Part shown: piece after piece, positions 56,008 to 63,026 of the stretch
How positions within the stretch are numbered: the stretch's first letter is position 1
Layout: each line of letters opens with the position of its first letter
Source: Gimesia aquarii
Lineage (GTDB): Bacteria; Planctomycetota; Planctomycetia; Planctomycetales; Planctomycetaceae
Direction of reading: 5' to 3'
NCBI RefSeq assembly: GCF_007748195.1
Contig: NZ_CP037920.1
Span: forward strand, 4,725,800 to 4,789,799
Length of the DNA: 64,000 nucleotides
Program-made: the position numbers and the translations under genes
Notes under the pieces: model-generated
The model's database searches: none
What the model saw: only the letters and a program-made list of their open reading frames with translations
Told to the model about the DNA's origin: nothing

Positions 56008-56020
56008 TGACATATTGGCA
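56008..56020. promoter_or_regulatory. Distal upstream activator-type site for dnaK
   Basis: This copy reads TGACATATTGGCA, one base different from the proximal copy, and lies 46 bp further upstream (about four to four and a half helical turns). Towards dnaK it reads TGCCAATATGTCATTC. Paired sites on about one face of the helix suit a pair of activator dimers. Confidence 0.6.
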
Positions 56021-56080
56021 GTTTATATAAACAAGCTCTTAGAATAAACGCTAAACACTTCAGAGGTAAGGCTCAACCGC

Positions 56081-56109
56081 TTGACAGCCCTTAATTACGG
56101 CGGTACAAA
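56081..56109 (+). promoter_or_regulatory. Sigma70-type promoter for pheA
   Basis: A perfect -35 TTGACA is followed after 17 bases by TACAAA (four of six). It points towards pheA, whose ATG lies about 285 bp downstream, so the mRNA would have a long leader. The leader contains several short hairpins, including GGGA-gaaa-TCCC with a GNRA-type loop and GGATT-gt-AATCC. It lies back to back with the dnaK control region. Confidence 0.55.
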
Positions 56110-56395
56110 CTAGAACAATTGAAGACTAAGTTGATTTTTTTTGAAAATCAATTCAAACAGTATATAAAGTTTTCAGTTTTCGTCTGACAACCTAAATGCT
56201 TGTTAGGTAATGTCTTACAATTTTTAAAAAAGATTATTGATCGGGAGAAATCCCAAACTGAGAAGCTCTGAAGGGATTGTAATCCAATTGTGAAACTGGC
56301 AGTAAGCATCAAGGCACGACCAGGGAGGGCATGTGATCTGGCTGCGGTTAATTTTCTGAGAGACAGAAACGAGACTCACATCCTGAAAGATTCCG

Positions 56396-57580
56396 ATGGC
56401 CAAGAAAAAAGCGGTTAAAAAAGCCACCTCAACAAGCAAATCGAAGGCGGCAGTAAAAAAACAACCAGCCCAAAAGCAACCAGCACGAAAAAGCAGTAGC
56501 AGTAAAAGAAACCCGGCCTCAATACAGTCCGAGTTAAAGAAAATTGACCGTGAAATTGTAAAATTGGTCAACAAACGCTGCTCAATGACGATAAAACAGA
56601 TCAAGTCAGATCCTGATCCACGGGCTGCCATGTTTGACCCCAAGTCAGACGAAGAACTTCGTGAATTCATTGAAAAGCTGAATTCATCCGGTCCACTCAC
56701 AAATAATGCGGTTCGAGGAATCTTCCGGCAAATTTTAAGTTCTGCTCGCAGACAAATCCACCCACAGCGAGTTGCCTATCTTGGACCAGCGTATAGCTAT
56801 ACCCATTTGGCAGCACTGGAGCGTTTTGGTGAAGAAGCTGACATGGTTCCCGTGAATACTATTGGTGCTGTCTTTGAAGAAGTAAATCGGAGTAACACGG
56901 AATTTGGTGTAGTACCTATCGAAAACAGCACTGATGGACGTGTTGTCGACACACTCGATATGTTTACCAGACTTCCTCTCAGAATTTGTGGAGAAGTTCT
57001 GATTGCTGTTCATCACAACCTGCTAGCACGTTGTGAACGTAGTGAAATCACGGAAATCTATAGTAAACCACAAGCACTTTCCCAGTGTCGTGAGTGGCTT
57101 TCGAGAAATATGCCCCAAGCACACTTACATGAAGTGACCAGCACTTCAACTGCAGCCCAACTAGCTGCGACGAAACCAGGTGCAGCTGCCGTTGCCAGCC
57201 ATCAAGCGTCAGTCGAATATGATCTTCAAATTATCGTCGAAGGAATAGAAGATAACACCAACAATGTAACCCGTTTTGCTGTCATCGGCGAAGAAGTCTG
57301 TGAACCAACGGGCAAAGATCGAACTGCCATTCTGGTGCAAATTGCTCATAAAGCGGGTTCGCTGGCCGATACCCTGCAAATCTTCAAAAAGAACAAAGTC
57401 AATCTTACCTGGATCGAATCTTTTCCCTTGCGAGGTGAAGAACCAGGATATCTCTTCTTTATTGACTTTGAAGGACATATTCAGGAAGCCCACATCAAAA
57501 GAACCATTAGTGAACTCGAAAAACGAGTGGTGCGTCTGGAAACAATGGGTTCTTATCCACGCAGTGGCATTTTGGAATAA
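56396..57580 (+). CDS. pheA: PheA, prephenate dehydratase with N-terminal chorismate-mutase-like and H1-like tail
   Basis: PheA makes phenylpyruvate for phenylalanine synthesis. After a Lys/Ala-rich tail (2-37, [14 protein letters not shown] and similar) comes a chorismate-mutase-like helical region (about 40-118, [20 protein letters not shown]), the prephenate dehydratase domain ([45 protein letters not shown] with the TRF motif) and an ACT domain ([26 protein letters not shown] where ESRP is usual). The mutase region lacks some expected acidic/basic residues, so that activity is uncertain. The 394-residue length is normal for a P-protein. The basic tail recalls histone H1-like proteins and is unexplained. 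Confidence 0.9.
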   Translation: MAKKKAVKKATSTSKSKAAVKKQPAQKQPARKSSSSKRNPASIQSELKKIDREIVKLVNKRCSMTIKQIKSDPDPRAAMFDPKSDEELREFIEKLNSSGPLTNNAVRGIFRQILSSARRQIHPQRVAYLGPAYSYTHLAALERFGEEADMVPVNTIGAVFEEVNRSNTEFGVVPIENSTDGRVVDTLDMFTRLPLRICGEVLIAVHHNLLARCERSEITEIYSKPQALSQCREWLSRNMPQAHLHEVTSTSTAAQLAATKPGAAAVASHQASVEYDLQIIVEGIEDNTNNVTRFAVIGEEVCEPTGKDRTAILVQIAHKAGSLADTLQIFKKNKVNLTWIESFPLRGEEPGYLFFIDFEGHIQEAHIKRTISELEKRVVRLETMGSYPRSGILE

Positions 57581-57738
57581 CCCCCTTTTTTTCTACCAGT
57601 TTCCTCGATCTTTCCAGATAATTCATGAAATCGAGCCAATAAGAGCTACATTTCAGGTTTTTCAGCTGGGATCCTTGAATCACTGCTTCTGAATCAATAA
57701 CTTATCCAGCACGAAACGTCCTCTCTGAATTCAAAATT

Positions 57739-57764
57739 CCGTATGCCGATGCTCAACAATACGG
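57739..57764. other. Inverted repeat in the pheA-tpiA gap
   Basis: CCGTAT and ATACGG pair over a 14-base loop. It is the first of two hairpins in the 289-bp gap between pheA and tpiA. It may be part of a pheA terminator or of the tpiA leader. The short stem keeps confidence low. Confidence 0.35.
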
Positions 57765-57775
57765 ATAATTTCTCC

Positions 57776-57804
57776 TTCTCTTTCTCATTGAAAGCGAAAG
57801 AGAA
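57776..57804. other. Second inverted repeat in the pheA-tpiA gap
   Basis: TTCTCTTTC and GAAAGAGAA pair perfectly (nine base pairs) over an 11-base loop, about 65 bp before the tpiA ATG. No T-run follows on the plus strand, so a leader hairpin or operator is as likely as a terminator. Confidence 0.45.
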
Positions 57805-57869
57805 TACAAGAAATGTTTAAATGACAGAGAACCTTCAGCACATTACTTCATTTAATTACAGGATAAATC

Positions 57870-58643
57870 ATGCGTCGCTTTCTTGTAGCTGGTAACTGGA
57901 AAATGAATACTACCAAAGACTCCGGATCACAATTGGCCCAAGCTTTGGCAGCTGAAGTTCCAAAAGAAAAGACAGCAGTTGAAGTGCTGGTTTGCCCTCC
58001 CTTTCCTTACCTGAGCACAATCGGTGATATCGTAAATGGAACGGGAGTCGGTTTTGGTGCTCAAAATTGTTATCATGAATCGCCAGGGGCATTCACGGGC
58101 GAAATTTCAACTGAAATGCTCTCTGATGTGGGTTGTCGCTCAGTCATACTGGGACATAGTGAACGACGACATATCCTCAAAGAAACTGACGCTGATATTA
58201 ATTTAAAAGTAAAAAAAGCCCTCGATGCAGGACTTCAGGTTGTTTTGTGCGTCGGAGAGCTGCAAAGTGAACGTGAATCTGAACAGACCGAGGCTGTCCT
58301 CGACACCCAGATGACAGGTGGCTTGGAAGGTGTTAACTCAGCTGCCTTCGACAAAATTGTGATTGCTTATGAACCAGTCTGGGCAATCGGAACTGGCTTG
58401 ACTGCCACTCCCGATCAGGCAGAAGCGGCCCATCAGTATCTCAGAAACTGGCTCAAAGATCACTACTCTGCAGAGATTGCTGATTCAACGCGAATTCTCT
58501 ATGGGGGCAGCGTCAAACCTGATAATGCGAAAGAATTACTCTCTCAGGAAAATGTGGATGGAGCCCTGGTTGGGGGAGCCAGCTTGAAAGCTGAGCTTTT
58601 TATCCCTATTATTCAGGCAGCCGTTGAACTAGCAGAGAGTTAA
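57870..58643 (+). CDS. tpiA: TpiA, triosephosphate isomerase
   Basis: TpiA interconverts dihydroxyacetone phosphate and glyceraldehyde-3-phosphate. The 257-residue protein has NWKMN with the substrate-binding lysine (about 9-13), ILGHSERR with the catalytic His (about 93-100) and [20 protein letters not shown] with the catalytic Glu. The phosphate-binding loop [20 protein letters not shown] and GALVGGASL are intact. It is followed by secG, a common pairing in bacteria. Start ATG after AGGA. Confidence 0.98.
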   Translation: MRRFLVAGNWKMNTTKDSGSQLAQALAAEVPKEKTAVEVLVCPPFPYLSTIGDIVNGTGVGFGAQNCYHESPGAFTGEISTEMLSDVGCRSVILGHSERRHILKETDADINLKVKKALDAGLQVVLCVGELQSERESEQTEAVLDTQMTGGLEGVNSAAFDKIVIAYEPVWAIGTGLTATPDQAEAAHQYLRNWLKDHYSAEIADSTRILYGGSVKPDNAKELLSQENVDGALVGGASLKAELFIPIIQAAVELAES

Positions 58644-58810
58644 TTTAAGCTGGCAATTTCTCTCGATTCGTCTCTACTCGAGTTACAGAATCGATTTACA
58701 GATCGTAGCTTACTAAGGTATGATACGCTGAAATTATCGTTTCTTCTCAGAAAATCGCCCACACTATATTAAATAAATTTCATTTGAAATCGCCACTATA
58801 GGATAACACA

Positions 58811-59371
58811 ATGCTGCTTTCATACTTGATGATGACCCTGTTGATGTTCTTAGGGATTCTTTTGATCATCATTATCCTGCTACAAAAAGGACGCGGTGGT
58901 GGATTGGCAGGTGCCTTCGGTGGCTCTGGTGGACAGAGTGCTTTAGGAACCAAAGCCGGTGATGTGTTTACCAAAATCACAGTCATCATGGCAGTCATCT
59001 GGGTCATCTTAGCTGGTGTATCCGGAATCGTGGCCAGAAATAATTCTGGCAGGTTTACAGGAGGCTCTGCGGCTGTGACTTCTGATAAAACAGAAATGAA
59101 GCCAGGTGAAGAGAATGCTCAGGATCCACCAATGACTGAAGCACCAGAAGATCCAAAATTCAATACAGACCTCAAAGACAAAAAAGAAGCTGAGGCTCCC
59201 TCAGAGTCACAGACAAAACCAGCTCCAAAAGCTGACGAAAAATCATCCACAACGAAATCAGAAGAAAAAACGGATACAGCCAAACCCAAAGATGCCACTA
59301 CACCTGCAGAGAAAAAACAGGATACCCCTGCAGAAACTGAGAAGCCTAAGTCTGAACCAAAATCGAACTAG
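58811..59371 (+). CDS. secG: SecG, preprotein translocase subunit with long charged tail
   Basis: SecG is the small SecYEG translocon subunit. The first 80 residues hold two membrane helices (about 4-25 and 57-77) and the conserved loop [20 protein letters not shown] then ALGTKAGD. The remaining 105 residues are a low-complexity Lys/Glu/Ser/Pro tail (for example [20 protein letters not shown]), much longer than in E. coli SecG (110 residues total). It follows tpiA after about 170 bp. The tail looks disordered and may lie in the cytoplasm or periplasm. Confidence 0.93.
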   Translation: MLLSYLMMTLLMFLGILLIIIILLQKGRGGGLAGAFGGSGGQSALGTKAGDVFTKITVIMAVIWVILAGVSGIVARNNSGRFTGGSAAVTSDKTEMKPGEENAQDPPMTEAPEDPKFNTDLKDKKEAEAPSESQTKPAPKADEKSSTTKSEEKTDTAKPKDATTPAEKKQDTPAETEKPKSEPKSN

Positions 59372-59455
59372 TCTTCGCGGCATAAATGAAATCAATTTAA
59401 TGAGAGACTGTTCTCTTAACTTCCATCGATTCCTGTTTTCAGAAAAGAGTGTGTT

Positions 59456-60340
59456 GTGCTGCTAGGCATGACTGGTTTTGGAAGTTCGACAGCAGAAGAT
59501 GACCGATTATCGGTCCAAGCTGAAATTCGAACTGTCAACAACCGTTATTTAAAAATATCGACCCGTTACCCGGATTTTTACGCAAAGCTTGGCAGTCAGA
59601 TTGAAAAGCAATTGCGAAGTTCGATTACGCGCGGAACGGTTAATCTCACACTGAAAATCAATCATCTTGATCGAACGAGTGATTATTTACTGGATGAAGA
59701 GGTTGTCAAACAGTATTGGGAACAGCTGAAAAATATCACTCAGGCCTGTCACCTTCCACTTCCGGATGATCTTAATAGTCTGCTTTCCTTGCCTGGGGCT
59801 GTTCTTGACAACGACTCGAAATCACACACACCTGAATCGGATTGGCCACTGATCGAAAAAGCACTTCGGGAAGCATTGGAAGATTTAACAGAATTCCGCA
59901 AAAAGGAAGGTGAGTCAGCACAAGCCGATCTTCTTGCCAGTAATCAGATAATCTGTGAACAACTAAAGATCGTAAAAGAAATTGCGCCACGTGTCGTTAC
60001 CAACTATCGAGATCGTTTGCATCAGAGACTAAGCGATTTGCTCCAAGACCAGGAAGTCGACCTTGATTCAGACAGCCTGATTCGGGAAGTCAGCCTGTTT
60101 GCAGATCGCTCTGACATCAATGAAGAACTCAGTCGTCTGGATTGCCACCTGGAACAATTTGATACAATATTGAACGGCTCAACATCCCAGGGTAAAAAGC
60201 TGGAGTTTCTGGTTCAGGAAATGTTTCGAGAAATCAATACCATCGGATCTAAAGCCAATGATGTTGAAATCTCGCATGCTGTGATCGAGATGAAACTTGC
60301 TGTCGAGAAGATTCGAGAAAACGTTCAAAACGTAGAATAA
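59456..60340 (+). CDS. yicC: YicC-family endoribonuclease-type protein
   Basis: The YicC family is conserved across bacteria and linked to RNA decay. The protein is 294 residues and begins MLLGMTGFGSSTAEDDRLSV, where MTGFG is the family signature. NNRYLKISTRYPDFYAKLGS, SRLDCHLEQFDTILNG and KKLEFLVQEMFREINTIGSK follow, with the C-terminal NDVEISHAVIEMKLAVEKIR. The start is a GTG with AAGAG upstream. It precedes gmk, the usual neighbour in many bacteria. Confidence 0.93.
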   Translation: MLLGMTGFGSSTAEDDRLSVQAEIRTVNNRYLKISTRYPDFYAKLGSQIEKQLRSSITRGTVNLTLKINHLDRTSDYLLDEEVVKQYWEQLKNITQACHLPLPDDLNSLLSLPGAVLDNDSKSHTPESDWPLIEKALREALEDLTEFRKKEGESAQADLLASNQIICEQLKIVKEIAPRVVTNYRDRLHQRLSDLLQDQEVDLDSDSLIREVSLFADRSDINEELSRLDCHLEQFDTILNGSTSQGKKLEFLVQEMFREINTIGSKANDVEISHAVIEMKLAVEKIRENVQNVE

Positions 60341-60406
60341 CATATAAATTTGTCCATAAATATTGAATATCGAGACGACACAGGGATCGCTCTGGAGTTT
60401 TGTAAC

Positions 60407-61009
60407 GTGTCAAATCCTCAAGCAGAAATACCAATCGTCGTACTCTCTGGACCGACTGCCAGCGGTAAAACCACGATCGTAAAACGGCTATTACAGGAGT
60501 CTCCTGTCAAATTGATCAAAGCCATCTCAGCCACGACCCGTCCAATACGTAACGGAGAAATTGATGGCCAGGACTACTATTTCCTGACGCCAGAAGAATT
60601 TGAGGAACGACGGAAAAATAACGAATTACTTGAGTGCGAACAGGTACATGGGTTGGGATACTGGTACGGTACGTTAAAATCGGAAGTAGATCGCGCAGCC
60701 AAAGAAGGTGGCTGGCCCTTTCTCGAAATAGATGTTCAAGGTACATTGAAGCTTAAACAACAGTTTCCACAGACAATGACGCTGTTTGTCAGAACAAGTT
60801 CTGATGAAGAATATGAAAAGCGAATTCGGGATCGAGGAACGGAATCAGAAGAAATTATCGAAAAACGGCTCGCAACGATCCGCAAGGAGTTGGAGCTGGC
60901 CGAGTATTATAATCATGTCATTATTAATGACGAACTGGATCGGGCTGTCAATAAAATTGGCACCATCCTGAAACAACGGGAGCAAGAAATCAATGCTGGA
61001 AGAATTTAA
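60407..61009 (+). CDS. gmk: Gmk, guanylate kinase
   Basis: Guanylate kinase phosphorylates GMP. The GTG start was chosen over a TTG 57 bases earlier because GGAG lies nine bases before it and the product then starts in the normal place, giving 200 residues. The P-loop is [10 protein letters not shown], followed by [20 protein letters not shown] and [20 protein letters not shown], which bind [21 protein letters not shown] and [20 protein letters not shown] are standard. It overlaps rpoZ by 17 bases, which implies coupling. Confidence 0.95.
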   Translation: MSNPQAEIPIVVLSGPTASGKTTIVKRLLQESPVKLIKAISATTRPIRNGEIDGQDYYFLTPEEFEERRKNNELLECEQVHGLGYWYGTLKSEVDRAAKEGGWPFLEIDVQGTLKLKQQFPQTMTLFVRTSSDEEYEKRIRDRGTESEEIIEKRLATIRKELELAEYYNHVIINDELDRAVNKIGTILKQREQEINAGRI

Positions 61010-61271
61010 GGAAGAAGAGATCGTTAACAAAGTTGGCGGTCGGTTTAAATTGTCTTCGCTTATTCAGAAACGAATCGTCGCTCTCAACCGAGGGGCACGA
61101 CCACTGGTTGAGATGCAAACTAAAAATCATATTGAAGTGGTCGTCAAAGAGATCATGGAAGATAAGATCTATCTGGATCAATCAGGCGAAGTTGCGATCA
61201 ATGATGATGGAAGTCCATTAGATGCAGTCGAATTTGATGATGCAGGTCCTACACTCGAAGATCTGATTTAA
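60993..61271 (+). CDS. rpoZ: RpoZ, RNA polymerase omega subunit
   Basis: Omega helps assemble and stabilise RNA polymerase. The 92-residue protein has [20 protein letters not shown] (11-30), the RF-L..L..KR.v..l omega signature, then [11 protein letters not shown] and the conserved [18 protein letters not shown]. The start ATG lies inside the end of gmk. The gmk-rpoZ-coaC/coaB order is common in bacteria. The C-terminal tail is acidic. Confidence 0.92.
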   Translation: MLEEFKEEEIVNKVGGRFKLSSLIQKRIVALNRGARPLVEMQTKNHIEVVVKEIMEDKIYLDQSGEVAINDDGSPLDAVEFDDAGPTLEDLI

Positions 61272-61308
61272 TTGAATCATCAGGTCCATTTGCTCCGGAA
61301 ATCTACCC

Positions 61309-61848
61309 ATGCAGGGGCGTGAAATTTTATTAGGTGTTTCAGGCGGGATTGCCGCTTATAAGACAGCTGACCTTACCAGTAAACTGGTCCAGAAAGGGGC
61401 GGCTGTCAGTGTTGTAATGACCAAGGCGGCCGAAAAGTTTATTGGAGCAACTACGTTCGAAGCATTAACTGATCGTCCGGTATACCAAGGTAGTTTTTCC
61501 CCTAGAGAACATTTCCAGGGAGAGCATATTGGCCTGGCCCGCCGAGCGGAACTTTTTGTCATCGCACCGGCAACAGCAAATGTCATTGCTCAACTTGCTC
61601 ATGGTCTGGCCGAGGATCTCCTTTCAACACTTACATTAACCTGTACTGCTCCTATCCTGATAGCTCCGGCGATGAACGCGGATATGTGGGCCAAACCTGC
61701 GGTGCAGCGCAATCTGAGCCAGATCAAAGAGGATGGAATTCATATCGTAGAGCCGGGAGAAGGCTGGCTCAGTTGTGGTGTCATTGGAAAAGGCCGCATG
61801 GCAGAGCCCGCAGAGATTTTAACACGAATTGAAGAATTACTAAATTGA
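61309..61848 (+). CDS. coaC: CoaC, phosphopantothenoylcysteine decarboxylase
   Basis: CoaC is the flavoprotein that decarboxylates phosphopantothenoylcysteine in coenzyme A synthesis. The 179-residue protein has [20 protein letters not shown] (5-24), [38 protein letters not shown] and the substrate-clamp [16 protein letters not shown] with its conserved Cys. In most bacteria this is the N-terminal half of a fused Dfp/CoaBC. Here it ends before the CoaB half, which is a separate gene about 40 bp downstream. Confidence 0.95.
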   Translation: MQGREILLGVSGGIAAYKTADLTSKLVQKGAAVSVVMTKAAEKFIGATTFEALTDRPVYQGSFSPREHFQGEHIGLARRAELFVIAPATANVIAQLAHGLAEDLLSTLTLTCTAPILIAPAMNADMWAKPAVQRNLSQIKEDGIHIVEPGEGWLSCGVIGKGRMAEPAEILTRIEELLN

Positions 61849-61888
61849 TTCAAGACATTCCTGGTCATTTTCAATTCGCTTGAAGTAA

Positions 61889-62524
61889 ATGAAACTCATG
61901 AGAATTCTTATCACTGCTGGCCCCACCCGTGAATATCTTGATGACGTACGTTATCTTTCCAACGCCAGCAGTGGCCAGATGGGATATGCTCTGGCACATT
62001 CTGCGATTCAAGCCGGACATGAAGTTGCCCTTGTATCTGGACCGGTCAGACTGCCTCCACCGGAAGGATGTGAAGTCTACCATGTGGAAACGACTGATGA
62101 GATGTATGCCCAATGCGAAAACCTCTTCCCTGAATGTGATGGGGTTATCGGAACAGCAGCAGTCTGTGATTATAAGATTAAAACCCGAGAGCCAGGTAAA
62201 ATCGCCAAAACCGGTGAAGCGATCACTTTGGAACTGGTAGAAACGATTGATGTACTAGCCGAACTGGGGACACAGAAAGGCCACCGCTGGGTGATAGGCT
62301 TTGCTCTGGAGTCACAGGATGCTCGCTTCAATGCAGTCCGCAAACTCTACAGCAAAAAATGCGATGCGATTGTCCTCAACGGCGTGAATGCCATCGGTTC
62401 CAATGAAAATTATGTGGAAGTCATCGATCAAAGCCAGGAAACCGTCGCCACTTATTCTGGTGAGAAATCTCTGGTAGCAGAATCACTCATCTCCTGGGTA
62501 CAAGCACACATCGCTGGAAAATAA
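61889..62524 (+). CDS. coaB: CoaB, phosphopantothenate-cysteine ligase
   Basis: CoaB links cysteine to phosphopantothenate. The 211-residue protein begins RILITAGPTREYLDDVRYLS and has NASSGQMGYALAHSAIQAGH, then VSGPVRLPPPEGCEVYHVET and GTAAVCDYK. WVIGFALESQDARFNAVRKL and DAIVLNGVNAIGSNEN complete the nucleotide-dependent ligase pattern. It stands alone, where most bacteria have a fused CoaBC protein. CoaC and CoaB are probably cotranslated from one operon. The start ATG is followed by another ATG three codons later. Confidence 0.95.
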   Translation: MKLMRILITAGPTREYLDDVRYLSNASSGQMGYALAHSAIQAGHEVALVSGPVRLPPPEGCEVYHVETTDEMYAQCENLFPECDGVIGTAAVCDYKIKTREPGKIAKTGEAITLELVETIDVLAELGTQKGHRWVIGFALESQDARFNAVRKLYSKKCDAIVLNGVNAIGSNENYVEVIDQSQETVATYSGEKSLVAESLISWVQAHIAGK

Positions 62525-62807
62525 TGTGAAAGCCGATGCTATCAATCTAATGATAGAAACAGGGGACGGCAACAGGACCTGAACTCAGAAGCCCCGGTAC
62601 CAGAAATGACAAACGTTATAATCTGTCCTATCCGCACAACCAGTCCTTTCAACTTCGACTGTCTTTTCTAACCCGACCAACCCGCGCGTATGAGGCAGAA
62701 ACGCAACATAGTTTGTTGAGTTTTTCCGACATGACCGTCGTTCGTGTGCTAGGTTTGAATAGTTAAGGAAATCAACATCTAGCAGAAACCATACTTTTGT
62801 TTGGTAC

Positions 62808-62831
62808 GTCTCAATTCCCCCTGATTGAGAC
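62808..62831. other. Hairpin with eight-base-pair stem upstream of ftsK
   Basis: GTCTCAAT pairs perfectly with ATTGAGAC over an eight-base loop (TCCCCCTG). It lies 14 bp before a second, longer hairpin. It may be a transcription terminator of the gmk-coaB group or part of a leader RNA. Confidence 0.5.
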
Positions 62832-62845
62832 AATAGTCGTGAAAA

Positions 62846-62891
62846 TGTTCCCGTTTGTTGATGTTCTTGGGTTTACTCACAAACGGGAACA
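62846..62891 (+). terminator. Long hairpin (12 base pairs, extendable) upstream of ftsK
   Basis: TGTTCCCGTTTG (62846-62857) pairs perfectly with CAAACGGGAACA (62880-62891) over a 22-base loop. Adjacent GAAAA and TTTTC can extend the stem with one bulge. ATTTTCTTT follows. It is the strongest hairpin in the right third of the window and probably ends transcripts of the coaB operon; a regulatory leader is the alternative. Confidence 0.6.
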
Positions 62892-63026
62892 ATTTTCTTT
62901 CCATGCAAAAATCTAATGCCTTCTGAAAAAAGTAAGCACTTTTTTGCGTTCGCTTTACGCGCCGTTGATTCCATTTTTAAAATAAATTGGTCTCCATTTT
63001 TTGTATAGATTTGCAGGTTGGTCGTC

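Larger units (their letters stand above)
62525..63026. other. Gap upstream of ftsK with tandem hairpins
   Basis: The 502-bp gap between coaB and ftsK holds no credible gene. Two strong hairpins occur near its middle (62808-62831 and 62846-62891). A further part (about 62540-62760) has no recognised feature. The ftsK promoter is probably in the last 120 bp, but no clear -35/-10 pair was identified. Confidence 0.5.

Noticed and set aside
55703..56395. CIRCE (HrcA) operator before dnaK
   Set aside because: The sequence TTAGCA occurs near 55846 but without the nine-base spacer and matching GAGTGCTAA arm; it belongs to the sigma54 match instead.
56224..56700. Minus-strand frame of 158 codons opposite the start of pheA
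   Set aside because: It is a shadow of the Lys/Ala-rich pheA start, giving artificial Leu/Phe-rich sequence.
62540..62620. tRNA-like fragment (minus strand, T-arm-like GAGTTCAGGTCC)
   Set aside because: No matching acceptor stem, D-arm or anticodon arm could be found upstream.
62585..62833. Minus-strand frame of 82 codons in the gap before ftsK
   Set aside because: It starts with TTG without a ribosome-binding site and its 5' end overlaps the hairpins; no domain is recognisable.
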